From Streptomyces sp. SLBN-31 (GTDB lineage: Bacteria; Actinomycetota; Actinomycetes; Streptomycetales; Streptomycetaceae): 64,000 nucleotides of DNA. The position numbers and the translations under genes were made by a program. This document shows, piece after piece, positions 8,548-16,454 of this stretch (its first letter is position 1; each line of letters begins with the position of its first letter). The notes beneath the pieces were generated by a model. It saw nothing but the letters and a program-made list of their open reading frames with translations. It did not search any database and was not told the DNA's origin. Location: NCBI RefSeq assembly GCF_006715395.1, contig NZ_VFNC01000001.1, positions 682,001-746,000 of the forward strand, read 5' to 3'.

Positions 8548-8805
8548 TCAGGCGGAGGCCTGACGGGCCCGGTTGCGGGCGGCACGGCGCTTCATCGCGC
8601 GACGCTCGTCCTCGCTGAGACCACCCCAGACGCCGGAGTCCTGACCGGACTCGAGCGCCCACTGCAGACACTGATCCATGACGGGGCAGCGACGGCAGAC
8701 GGCCTTGGCTTCCTCGATCTGCAGCAGCGCAGGACCGGTGTTGCCGATGGGGAAGAAGAGCTCGGGGTCTTCCTCGCGGCAAACGGCGTTGTGACGCCAG
8801 TCCAT
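8548..8805 (-). CDS. wblE: WhiB-family iron-sulfur transcription factor WblE (WhiB1-like)
   Basis: This 85-residue protein has the four cluster-ligating cysteines at positions 9, 37, 40 and 46 (CxxC at 37-40), then the G[V/I]WGG turn (GVWGGL). It ends in a basic tail, KRRAARNRARQ, that would contact DNA or the sigma factor. In WhiB proteins the [4Fe-4S] cluster reacts with NO and oxygen and the protein binds region 4 of the principal sigma factor. The ribosome site AAGGAGAGG is clear. Short length, absence of an N-terminal extension and synteny with a PdtaS-like gene point to WhiB1/WblE rather than WhiB or WhiD. Confidence 0.93.
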   Translation of the reverse strand: MDWRHNAVCREEDPELFFPIGNTGPALLQIEEAKAVCRRCPVMDQCLQWALESGQDSGVWGGLSEDERRAMKRRAARNRARQASA

Positions 8806-9124
8806 GGCTGCTACCTCTCCTTGGTATTACGTGCAAGTTGCTTGTGAATGTGAACGCTTTCACGAATCCCTCAACAAGTGAAGGGCCTACCGCCAGTTCC
8901 CCGGCGCGGGTCCTGTGAATTGAAGAGGGGTTCCGGTGATCTGTGGATGCCGGTGTTGCGGGCTGTCCCGATCGCCACGTAGAGACTCGCAAACCTCAGC
9001 GGCGGATACAACCCCTTCTGGAAAGTTTTTTTTGATTCCTCGGTGTCGACTAGGTCACAGCCGTACTTCCATGGGGTGGATCCTGGCCTAAACGTTCGAG
9101 TGAAAGGACTTTAGCCCCTTCTGC
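8806..9124 (-). other. 319-base region between the lipid kinase end and wblE start
   Basis: This should hold the wblE promoter and leader. Besides the CRP-like site it contains an A-run on the minus strand (a T-run at about 9025-9034 on the plus strand) and two similar segments, AGAAGGGGCT and AGAAGGGGTT, on the minus strand. No convincing gene is present. Confidence 0.5.
8849..8864. promoter_or_regulatory. CRP-type binding site upstream of wblE
   Basis: TGTGA-N6-TCACG matches the CRP consensus TGTGA-N6-TCACA at nine of ten specified bases, with the perfect inverted repeat GTGAA/TTCAC. It lies 44-59 bases upstream of the wblE start codon. Mycobacterial whiB1 is a known CRP/cAMP target, which strengthens the reading. 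Confidence 0.75.
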
Positions 9125-10093
9125 TCACACAATCACACGCAGTGCACGGCGTACGCCTGTGAACGTCACGCTGGTACGCAGTCCGAGGTGGTCGCCGTCC
9201 ATCTGAAGGGGTAGGGGCACCTTCGAATGCAAGGTGAACCGGTCCAGGTCGTGCAGGGATGCCACGTGCCGGCCATGAGGTCCGCGGTCCGCGGACGAAG
9301 TGAGCAACTGTGTGGCATACCGGGCAACCGCGACCGTGGACATACGGCTGAGACCGAGTACGTCGAGCCCGGTATCGAACGAGGCCTTAGGTGCCGCGTA
9401 CACCGGACGATTACCCAGATACGTCCAGGGCGAGGTGTTGCAGATTATGGAGAGCACCAGATCGGCCACCGGTTCTTCACCGGGCCGCTCCAGGGTGATC
9501 GTGCCGTGCCGCTTGTTCGGCTCCTGCAGGTACTGCCGTAGCACCTGGCGCAGGTAAAGGGCGTGCGTGGACTTCTTGCCCTGCTCGCGCTGCTGTTCCA
9601 CCCGGCCCACCACGCCCGCGTCGAAGCCGAGCCCCGCGCAGAAGGTGAACCAGCGGGCGGGCACCGCCTCGTCCTCGGTGCCCGGCGTGCCGGCGGCGAG
9701 GCCCATGCCGACCGTGCGCTCGCTGCCCTCGTGCAGTGCGTCCAGCAGCGCGCCCGTCGCGTCCACGGCGTCGTTGGGCAGCCCCAGCGCGCGGGCGAAG
9801 ACATTGGTGGAGCCGCCGGGGACCACGGCCAGCCGGGGGAGCCCGTCCGGATTGGGTCCGGCGTGCAGCAGGCCGTTGACCACCTCGTTGACCGTGCCGT
9901 CGCCGCCGAGGGAGACCACGAGGTCGATGTCCTCGCTCTCCGCGGCCTGCCGGCCGAGGTCGCGCGCGTGGCCGCGGTACTCGGTGGTGACGACTTCGAG
10001 CTTCATCTCGCTGGCGAGGGCGTGGATGAGTACATCGCGCCTACGTGCGCTTGTGGTGGTGGCTGCCGGGTTGACCACGAGAAGTGCACGCAT
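9125..10093 (-). CDS. Diacylglycerol kinase-family lipid kinase
   Basis: This 322-residue protein has the DAGK catalytic signature GGDGTVNEV at about residues 63-71, preceded by the N-terminal VVNPAATT phosphate-binding turn. The PGGSTNVFARALGLP segment that follows is typical of DgkB/YegS-type kinases. It probably phosphorylates diacylglycerol or another lipid alcohol at the membrane face; the substrate cannot be told from sequence. ATG 10093 is the first residue of the conserved fold (MRALLVVNP). A kinase of this family near whiB1 is also seen in mycobacteria. Confidence 0.85.
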   Translation of the reverse strand: MRALLVVNPAATTTSARRRDVLIHALASEMKLEVVTTEYRGHARDLGRQAAESEDIDLVVSLGGDGTVNEVVNGLLHAGPNPDGLPRLAVVPGGSTNVFARALGLPNDAVDATGALLDALHEGSERTVGMGLAAGTPGTEDEAVPARWFTFCAGLGFDAGVVGRVEQQREQGKKSTHALYLRQVLRQYLQEPNKRHGTITLERPGEEPVADLVLSIICNTSPWTYLGNRPVYAAPKASFDTGLDVLGLSRMSTVAVARYATQLLTSSADRGPHGRHVASLHDLDRFTLHSKVPLPLQMDGDHLGLRTSVTFTGVRRALRVIV

Positions 10094-10233
10094 GGGTTGC
10101 AGCGTACCTACTGGGTGGTACCGGGCACAGGGCGAGGTGTGGATCAGGTAAGAGGCCGGGGCGTGAGGCTCACCACGGGCGGCGGCCTCAACCTCGCCGC
10201 GGGGGCCCGCGTCCCCGGAGCTACCCTTCAGGG

Positions 10234-10683
10234 GTGACCACTGAGCAGACCCCCGCCACCGAGGAAGACAGCGGCCCCCGCCCGCGCCGCCTGGCCTACG
10301 CGGCCGCGCTCGCCGCCCTGGAGGGGCTGGCGCTGGTCGTCGGCGGCGTCTGGATGCTCGTTGAGGGTCTGGCGGGCGCCCCGGACGACCGCGGCTCCGC
10401 CGTCACCGGCGGCATCACCCTGATCGTCCTCGCCCTGCTGCCGCTGCTGGCCGCCCGCGGGCTGCTGAAGCGCAGGAGCTGGAGCCGGGGCCCGGCGGTC
10501 ATCACGCAGATCATGGCGCTGCCGGTGGCGTACAACCTGCTGCAGGCCGACAGCGTGGCCATTCCGGCGGGGATCGCGCTGGCGGTCGTCGCCGTCGCCG
10601 CCCTGGTGCTGCTGGTCAACCCGGCGACGACCCAGGCCCTCGGGATCAAGGGTCCGGGCCGCGCGCAGGACGGCGAGCGGTAG
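10234..10683 (+). CDS. Four-helix integral membrane protein of unknown function
   Basis: This 149-residue protein has a charged N terminus (PRPRR) and four hydrophobic segments (LAALEGLALVVGGVWML, GGITLIVLALLPLLAARGLL, ITQIMALPVAYNLL, ALAVVAVAALVLLV). The GTG at 10234 lies 7 bases after a TACCCT -10 box (10222-10227) with no ribosome site, so a leaderless transcript is likely. It is convergent with the sigma-factor operon. Conserved Streptomyces membrane protein; no function assigned. Confidence 0.8.
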   Translation: MTTEQTPATEEDSGPRPRRLAYAAALAALEGLALVVGGVWMLVEGLAGAPDDRGSAVTGGITLIVLALLPLLAARGLLKRRSWSRGPAVITQIMALPVAYNLLQADSVAIPAGIALAVVAVAALVLLVNPATTQALGIKGPGRAQDGER

Positions 10684-10710
10684 TCCCACGACGCCGTAGC
10701 CGCCGTCGGG

Positions 10711-11859
10711 CTACTCCTCCACCAGGAGCTTCTCCCGCAGCTGGGCCAGCGTGCGGGCCAGCAGGCGCGAGACGTGCATCTGCGAGATGCCGACCTCCTG
10801 CGCGATCTGCGACTGGGTCATGTTGCCGAAGAAGCGCAGCAGAAGGATCCGCTTCTCCCGGGGCGGCAGGTCCTCCAGCAGCGGCTTGAGGGACTCGCGG
10901 TACTCGACGCCCTCCAGCGCCTCGTCCTCCGCGCCGAGGGTGTCCGCGACCGCCGGGGACTCGTCGTCGGTGTCGGGGACGTCCAGGGACAGCGTGGAGT
11001 ACGCGTTGGCGGACTCCAGGCCCTCCAGGACCTCCTCCTCCGAGATGGCGAGCTTCTCGGCGAGCTCGTGGACCGTGGGGGAGCGGCCGTGCTGCTGGGA
11101 GAGCTCCGCGGTCGCCGTGGTCAGCGCCAGGCGCAGCTCCTGCAGGCGGCGCGGCACGCGGACCGCCCAGCCCTTGTCGCGGAAGTGCCGCTTGATCTCG
11201 CCGACGACCGTGGGCGTCGCGTACGTGGAGAACTCCACGCCGCGGTCCGGGTCGAAACGGTCGACGGACTTGATCAGACCGATGGTGGCGACCTGGGTGA
11301 GGTCGTCCAGCGGCTCGCCGCGGTTGCGGAAGCGGCGCGCGAGGTGCTCGACGAGCGGCAGGTGCATCCGGACCAGCCGGTTGCGCAGTTCCGCGTATTC
11401 CGGGCTGCCGTCCTGCAGTCCCCGCAGTTCGACGAACATGGCGCGCGCCCCGCTGCGGTCCTGTGCGTCGTGCTGCGTGGCCCGCGGCACGCTCTGCGCG
11501 TCGTGCTGCGTGGCCCGCGGCACGCTCTGCGCGTCCTGCTGGTCGTCTCGCTCGTGCTCGCTCATCGTCCCGCCCGTTGTCCTTCGCCGAGCCCTCGCCG
11601 CCGGTCGGGCCGGGGTGACCCCCGTCGGCCCGTCCGCGGGCGTACCCGGCGCGACACCTTCCCCTTCCCGATCCCACTGCCCGTCGTCCAGGAGACCGGC
11701 CGCGAGGGAGGTGTCCTCCGGGTGCGGCCGGGCCTGCTCGGGAATGCCCGCCATGCCCTCGACCGCGTCGCCCGTGCCGCGGGAGCCGCCCGTGCCCTCG
11801 GCCGGCAGCTCCCTTGTGCCGCGCTCTTCGTCACGCACCGGCCCGTCCCCTGTCCTCAC
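10711..11859 (-). CDS. sigH: SigB/SigF-type sigma factor (SigH-like) with N-terminal extension
   Basis: The core (from about residue 125) has sigma regions 2, 3 and 4, with LTQVATIGLIKSVDRFDPDRG in region 2 and a C-terminal SQSQ-like helix-turn-helix (NMTQSQIAQEVGISQMHVSR). It is a SigB-subfamily stress sigma factor. The usual short start is ATG 11565 (284 residues). The frame is open further upstream, and a GTG at 11859 overlaps the anti-sigma stop (GTGA). A start there gives 382 residues with a hydrophilic, acidic extension rich in E, D, G and P. Multiple N-terminal forms have been reported for S. coelicolor SigH, as I recall. Two 33-base repeats encode DAQSVPRATQH twice. Confidence 0.85.
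   Translation of the reverse strand: MRTGDGPVRDEERGTRELPAEGTGGSRGTGDAVEGMAGIPEQARPHPEDTSLAAGLLDDGQWDREGEGVAPGTPADGPTGVTPARPAARARRRTTGGTMSEHERDDQQDAQSVPRATQHDAQSVPRATQHDAQDRSGARAMFVELRGLQDGSPEYAELRNRLVRMHLPLVEHLARRFRNRGEPLDDLTQVATIGLIKSVDRFDPDRGVEFSTYATPTVVGEIKRHFRDKGWAVRVPRRLQELRLALTTATAELSQQHGRSPTVHELAEKLAISEEEVLEGLESANAYSTLSLDVPDTDDESPAVADTLGAEDEALEGVEYRESLKPLLEDLPPREKRILLLRFFGNMTQSQIAQEVGISQMHVSRLLARTLAQLREKLLVEE
11465..11530. repeat. 33-base tandem repeat inside the sigma gene
   Basis: Two perfect 33-base units begin at 11465 and 11498, with a degenerate start of a third at 11531. On the minus strand they encode two copies of the 11-residue DAQSVPRATQH, just after the short ATG start. 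Confidence 0.9.
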
Positions 11860-12281
11860 GCCGGCCCGGGTCCCGCGCCGCGCTGTTTGTAGAGGCTGAT
11901 CGAAACGGTTTTGTCCTCGTCCACGGCGGAGGAGACCTTGCCCGCGAGAGCGGACAGGACGGTCCAGGCGAAGGTGTCCCGCGAGGGGGCGTGACCGTCC
12001 GTGGTCGGAGCCGAGACGGTGACCTCGAGAGAGTCGTCGACGAGCCGGAAGACGCAGCTGAGCACCGAGCCGGGCACGGCCTGCTGGAGCAGGATCGCGC
12101 AGGCCTCGTCCACCGCGATGCGCAGGTCCTCGATCTCGTCGAGGGTGAAGTCCAAACGGGCCGCGAGACCGGCCGTGGCCGTACGCAGCACCGACAGGTA
12201 GGCACCCGCGGCCGGCAGCCGGACTTCCACGAAGTCCTGGGTCGCGGGCTCGCCTGCGATCTGGGACACCCTCACCTCCAT
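11856..12281 (-). CDS. ushX: Anti-sigma factor, RsbW/UshX-type serine kinase
   Basis: This 141-residue single-domain GHKL ATPase has the N-box IAVDEACAILL near residues 55-65. The later G-box region is short, as usual in anti-sigma factors of SigB-type sigma factors. It would bind and silence the downstream sigma factor and phosphorylate an anti-anti-sigma protein. Its stop codon overlaps a GTG in frame with sigH, so the two may be co-translated. It starts with ATG at 12281. The gene is also called prsH in the literature. Confidence 0.87.
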   Translation of the reverse strand: MEVRVSQIAGEPATQDFVEVRLPAAGAYLSVLRTATAGLAARLDFTLDEIEDLRIAVDEACAILLQQAVPGSVLSCVFRLVDDSLEVTVSAPTTDGHAPSRDTFAWTVLSALAGKVSSAVDEDKTVSISLYKQRGAGPGPA

Positions 12282-12403
12282 GGTGGTACAAGCTTTACAG
12301 GGCCGAGGGTCGCCCCCCGGGGTAACGCGACGTGTGCTTCAGCGGTGACGCTATCGCGCTCTCAACTTTCCTGTCCCCAGGACCCCAACCCCTTGCCGTC
12401 ACT

Positions 12404-12418
12404 CACAGTAAAACTGTG
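12404..12418. promoter_or_regulatory. Palindrome upstream of the anti-sigma/sigma operon
   Basis: CACAGT-AAA-ACTGTG is a perfect 6-3-6 inverted repeat about 123 bases upstream of the anti-sigma start. It could be an operator; no known regulator was matched. Confidence 0.4.
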
Positions 12419-12538
12419 GACACGCTCCGTGTCTAGGGGTGTGCGGCTCCAATTGGGAAGAACGCGCGCCGGGTTGACGTACCCAGACGTCAGACGGTCG
12501 AACCGTCCGGAACGTTGCCCGTCCCCGGCCCTCCAGGG

Positions 12539-12799
12539 TCACACGAGAACATGGTCCACGAAGCACCAACGCCAGTTCTCCCCGGGCTCGAACGTCCGCA
12601 TGATCGGGTGGTCGGAGTCCTTGTGGTGTTCCGTGGCGTGCCGGCCGGGCGAGGAGTCGCAGCAGCCGACGTGGCCGCAGGTGAGGCACAGCCGAAGCTG
12701 CACCGGGTGCGTGCCGTCCCGCAGACACTCCGGACACGTCTCGCTCAGCGGCTCGGGTTCCGGGTGCGGCAGCGCGTCGGCGTGCGTGCACTGTTTCAT
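12539..12799 (-). CDS. UBP-type zinc-finger protein
   Basis: This 86-residue protein carries the ZnF-UBP ligand set: CTH near the start, CxxC (CPEC), CLTCGHVGCC and RHATEHHKDSDHP. It ends in a short W-rich tail (GENWRWCFVDHVL). Eukaryotic ZnF-UBP domains bind free C-terminal glycine ends; the role in bacteria is unknown. ATG 12799 was chosen because the finger starts at residue 4 (MKQCTH). A TAACCT box lies 7 bases before it, so it may be leaderless. Divergent from the antiporter gene. Confidence 0.85.
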   Translation of the reverse strand: MKQCTHADALPHPEPEPLSETCPECLRDGTHPVQLRLCLTCGHVGCCDSSPGRHATEHHKDSDHPIMRTFEPGENWRWCFVDHVLV

Positions 12800-12885
12800 G
12801 ATTGCCAGGTTACGACGGCCGCGGGGACGGCCGCGCGGAAAATCGAGGGCGGGCGGACGACGATGAACGAGGGCGGGCGAGGGCC

Positions 12886-14490
12886 ATGGACGTGATGCCA
12901 CTGCTGTTGCTGGTGGCGGGCAGTACCGCGGTCGCGGCGGCGGCCCGGCGGACCCCGGTGCCGGCGCCGCTGGTGCTCGTCGCCGTGGGGCTGGTGGTCT
13001 CGGGCATCCCGGGCATGCCGGACTACACCCTCGACCCCGAGATCGTGCTGCCCCTGGTGCTGCCCCCGCTGCTGCACAAGGAGGGCGTCGAGAGCTCGTA
13101 CCTCGATCTGCGTGCCTCGATGCGGCCGGTGGCCCTGCTGTCGGTCGGGTACGTGCTCTTCGCGACCTTCGTCGTCGGCTGGGCCGCCTACCAGATCGTG
13201 CCCGGCCTGCCCCTGCCCGCGGCGCTGGCGCTCGGCGCGGTCGTGGCGCCGACGGACGCGGTCGCCGCGGCCGCGGTCGCCCGCCGGGTCGGACTGCCCT
13301 CCCGGATCACCACGATCCTGCAGGGCGAGTCCCTGCTGAACGACGCCACCGCGATCACCGCCTACCGGGTCGCCGTCGCGGCCGCCGTCGGCGAGGGCGC
13401 GTCATGGATCGGCGGGATCGGCGAGTTCCTGCTGGCGGCGGTCGGCGGCGTCGTGGTCGGCCTGGTGCTGATGCTGCCGATCCACTGGCTGCGCACGCAC
13501 GTGAAGGAGGCGCTGCTGCAGAACACCATGTCCCTGCTGATCCCGTTCGTCGCCTACGCCGTCGCCGAGCAGGTGCACGCCTCCGGTGTCCTCGCGGTCG
13601 TGGTCGTCGCCCTCTACATCGGGCACCGCGCGTGGGAGGTCGACTTCGCCACCCGTCTCCAGGAGGAGGCGGTGTGGAAGATGGTCGCGTTCGTCCTGGA
13701 GTCGGCCGTCTTCGCGCTCATCGGACTGCAGCTGCCGGTGGTGCTCAGGGGCCTCGGGGAGTACGAGGGCGTGGACGCCGCCTGGTACGCGATCGCCCTC
13801 TTCCTGGTGGTCGTCGCGGCCCGGTTCGTCTGGGTCTACCCGGGGACCTTCGTGCCCCGCATGCTGTCGGCCCGGATCAGGGAACGCGAGGACAACCCCA
13901 CCTGGAGAGGTCCGATCGTCACCTCCTGGGCCGCCATGCGGGGCGTGGTCTCGCTGGCCATCGCCTTCTCCATCCCGCTCACCGTGCACGGCGGCGAACC
14001 GTTCCCGCAGCGCAACCTCATCCTCTTCCTGACGTTCACCACCGTCATCGGCACCCTGGTCGTGCAGGGCCTGACCCTGGCCCCGGTGATCCGCCTGCTG
14101 AACTTCCCCGGCCGCGACGCCCAGGCCGAGACCCTCGCGGAGGCCAACGCCCAGGCGCAGGCCTCCCGGGTCGCCGAGCAGCGCCTCGACGAACTCCTCA
14201 CCGACGAGCGCAACAGCCTCCCGCCGCCCCTCGCCGACCGCCTCCGCCAGGTCCTGGAGCGCCGCCGCAACGCCGTCTGGGAACGCCTCGGCCAGACCAA
14301 CCCGATCACCGGCGAGTCCGTCGACGACACCTACCGCCGCCTGTCGAGGGAGATGATCGGCGCCGAGCGCGCGATGTTCGTCCGCCTCCGCGACGGCCGC
14401 TACATCGACGACGAGATGCTGCGAACCCTGCTGCGCCGACTGGACCTGGAGGAGGCGGCGGCCTACCGGGAGGCGGTGGACGGCGCCTAG
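12886..14490 (+). CDS. CPA1-family Na+(K+)/H+ antiporter
   Basis: This 534-residue protein has about 12 membrane segments and the CPA1 landmarks GAVVAPTDAVAA (TDAVAA core) and LQGESLLNDATA, which hold the ion-binding Asp residues. A cytoplasmic tail of roughly 130 residues, rich in E/R/Q (from about FPGRDAQAETL), follows the last helix. The tail is helical and ends LRTLLRRLDLEEAAAYREA. ATG 12886 follows a G-rich ribosome site; an earlier in-frame ATG lacks one. It would exchange monovalent cations for protons in pH and osmotic homeostasis. Confidence 0.9.
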   Translation: MDVMPLLLLVAGSTAVAAAARRTPVPAPLVLVAVGLVVSGIPGMPDYTLDPEIVLPLVLPPLLHKEGVESSYLDLRASMRPVALLSVGYVLFATFVVGWAAYQIVPGLPLPAALALGAVVAPTDAVAAAAVARRVGLPSRITTILQGESLLNDATAITAYRVAVAAAVGEGASWIGGIGEFLLAAVGGVVVGLVLMLPIHWLRTHVKEALLQNTMSLLIPFVAYAVAEQVHASGVLAVVVVALYIGHRAWEVDFATRLQEEAVWKMVAFVLESAVFALIGLQLPVVLRGLGEYEGVDAAWYAIALFLVVVAARFVWVYPGTFVPRMLSARIREREDNPTWRGPIVTSWAAMRGVVSLAIAFSIPLTVHGGEPFPQRNLILFLTFTTVIGTLVVQGLTLAPVIRLLNFPGRDAQAETLAEANAQAQASRVAEQRLDELLTDERNSLPPPLADRLRQVLERRRNAVWERLGQTNPITGESVDDTYRRLSREMIGAERAMFVRLRDGRYIDDEMLRTLLRRLDLEEAAAYREAVDGA

Positions 14491-14613
14491 TCGGCGGACG
14501 GCGCCCGGGAAAGGGGGCCGCCGGTGATCAGGGGGCCAAAAACGGACCCGGGAAAGGGCCGCATGGTCACCGCGGCCCCGGAGGGCACTGAGAAAGGCGC
14601 GGCCCTGTCGCCA

Positions 14614-14659
14614 CGACCGGGGTGGCAGCTACGGGACGACCGGGGTGGCACCTACGGGA
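14614..14659. repeat. 23-base direct tandem repeat
   Basis: Two adjacent 23-base copies (14614-14636 and 14637-14659) differ at one base; the core is GACCGGGGTGGCA/GCTACGG. The second copy overlaps the last codons of the minus-strand PLP gene. Confidence 0.8.
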
Positions 14660-15545
14660 AAGGCCGACCCGTCACCACGGCCGCCACGGTCGTCCCGCGG
14701 GCGAACGCCCCCTCCTCCGCCAGGGCGACAAGTCCATACAGCAACTTGGCGACATACAGCCGCTCCACCGGCACTGCGTGACGCTGCTCGAAGTCCTCGG
14801 CGAAGGCGTCGAGTGCGGCGGGCACGCGCGCGTAGCCGCCGAAGTGGAAACGGTCGTCCAGGTGCCAGCCGCCGCGCGGGCCGCCGAACGCCTCCTCCTG
14901 GAGCCGTTGTATGTCGTCGGTCAGGAAGCCGCCCTTGAGGACCGGTATGCCGAGGGCCCGCCGGCCGGGCGCCAGTCCGGCGGCGAGCCCGGCCAGCGTG
15001 CCACCGGTACCGCAGGCGACGCCGACGACGTCGGCGTGACCGCCCAGTTCCTCGCCCAGTGCCCGGCAGGCGCGTACGGCCGCCGCGTTGCTGCCGCCCT
15101 CCGGGACGACGTACGCCTCCCGTACGCCGACCGCGCCCAGCACGCGCGCGAGGGTGTCCGGCTCGGTCTTGCGGCGGTACGTCGACCGGTCGACGAAGTG
15201 CAACCGCATGCCGTCGGCCGCGCACCGGGCCAGGGACGGGTTGAGGGGCCGGCCGGCGAGCTCCTGGCCGCGGACCACGCCGACGGTCGGCAGCCCGAGG
15301 AGGCGCCCGGCCGCGGCCGTGGCCCGCAGATGGTTGGAGTAGGCCCCGCCGAAGGTGACCAGCGTCCGGCCGGCCGCGGCCTCCAGGTTCGGCGCGAGCT
15401 TGCGCCACTTGTTGCCGACCAGGTCCGGGTGGATGAGGTCGTCGCGCTTGAGGAGGAGGCGCACGCCGTGGCGGGCGAAGCGCGGGTCCGACAACTCCTG
15501 CACGGGGGAGGGGAGGCGGGGGCGCAGGGTGTCGAGGCCGGTCAC
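14652..15545 (-). CDS. PLP-dependent deaminase/desulfhydrase (ACC deaminase/D-cysteine desulfhydrase family)
   Basis: This 297-residue fold-type II PLP enzyme has the lysine in GNKWRKL (Lys46) that would bind the cofactor. FGGAYSNH follows about 20 residues later, and a Gly-rich phosphate cup is seen as CGTGGTLAG. The FGGAYSNHL signature is that of 1-aminocyclopropane-1-carboxylate deaminase and D-cysteine desulfhydrase; sequence alone cannot choose between them. It starts at GTG 15545 with no good ribosome site, and a leaderless start is possible. It stands 22 bases downstream of the amidase gene on the same strand. Confidence 0.82.
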   Translation of the reverse strand: MTGLDTLRPRLPSPVQELSDPRFARHGVRLLLKRDDLIHPDLVGNKWRKLAPNLEAAAGRTLVTFGGAYSNHLRATAAAGRLLGLPTVGVVRGQELAGRPLNPSLARCAADGMRLHFVDRSTYRRKTEPDTLARVLGAVGVREAYVVPEGGSNAAAVRACRALGEELGGHADVVGVACGTGGTLAGLAAGLAPGRRALGIPVLKGGFLTDDIQRLQEEAFGGPRGGWHLDDRFHFGGYARVPAALDAFAEDFEQRHAVPVERLYVAKLLYGLVALAEEGAFARGTTVAAVVTGRPFP

Positions 15546-15567
15546 CCGACCATTGTGACCTGGGGCG

Positions 15568-16158
15568 TCACTTCAGGCGCTCCCGGATCCGCTCCCTCAG
15601 CCAGGTCATCGTGAACCCCTTCGGATCCACCTTCCCCGGCTGCCACTCCCGGTGCCCGATGACCGACCGCTCGGTCCACCCGTGATGCCGGCACACCGCG
15701 GCCGCCGCCTTCTCGATGGCCTCCAACTGCGCCTGCGGCCAGGGGTCCTCGCCGTCGCCCAGGTTCTCGCACTCGAAGCCGTAGAAGTACCGGTTGCCGT
15801 CCGTGTCGGCCTCGTTGTCCGGCGGCAGTGCCTTCTCGGCGATCACCGCGCGCAGCACGTCGTCGTCGCCGAGGCCCGCGTGGTTGGCGCGGCCGTAGCC
15901 GACCAGGTGGACCGTGCCGTCCTTGGTGATCACGCCGTGGCACAGCGGGCCGGGCAGGCCCGCGTAGCCGTCCCGGCACATCTCCACCGTCCGCTCGCTG
16001 CCGCTGGACGCCGTGTGGTGGATCATCACGCCGTGGACCGGGCCCCACGGACCCTTGTGATTGCGGTTGTGATGGGCCCAGTCGCCGACCTCGACGACGG
16101 TGACGCCCTCCGCCCGGAGAGCGTGCAGAAAACTGCTCGCGGACATGGGTGAGGCCAT
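15568..16158 (-). CDS. N-acetylmuramoyl-L-alanine amidase (Amidase_2/PGRP fold)
   Basis: This 196-residue protein has zinc ligands in MIHHTAS (His47/48) and GHREWQPGKVDP near the C terminus, plus the central ANHAG region of the fold. It would cleave the amide bond between muramic acid and peptide. No signal peptide is visible with the strong start at 16158, which has a textbook AAGGAGG ribosome site. The enzyme may therefore be released by lysis or act on recycled fragments. It is divergent from the encapsulin operon. Confidence 0.88.
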   Translation of the reverse strand: MASPMSASSFLHALRAEGVTVVEVGDWAHHNRNHKGPWGPVHGVMIHHTASSGSERTVEMCRDGYAGLPGPLCHGVITKDGTVHLVGYGRANHAGLGDDDVLRAVIAEKALPPDNEADTDGNRYFYGFECENLGDGEDPWPQAQLEAIEKAAAAVCRHHGWTERSVIGHREWQPGKVDPKGFTMTWLRERIRERLK

Positions 16159-16454
16159 GACCGCCTCCTTCGTGCCGTGCTGACGGCCGCCGGTTGCGGC
16201 CTCCTCGTGCCGCTTCTTTACCGACAGTGCACGGTCAGTTACACATCGTGCTCGCACCGAGGGGGTGCTTTTCGGACACCCGGCACTCCCGGCCGGCTGT
16301 ACACCGGCCGCGTGTCTGCCCAAGCGTCCGGTGATCCATTCCCGCTCTTTCGGGTAATAGCACCGACACGCTCCGTGATGGAAGCCTGGTCCACGCAGAT
16401 CGCGATGGGCGGTGCGGTTCGACCGCCGCCCATGACCGGGAGGGCAATTCTCAT

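Noticed and set aside
11866..12291. Even longer sigma frame reaching 12291
   Set aside because: This part overlaps the anti-sigma gene in another frame and looks like a shadow; only the GTG at 11859 is supported.
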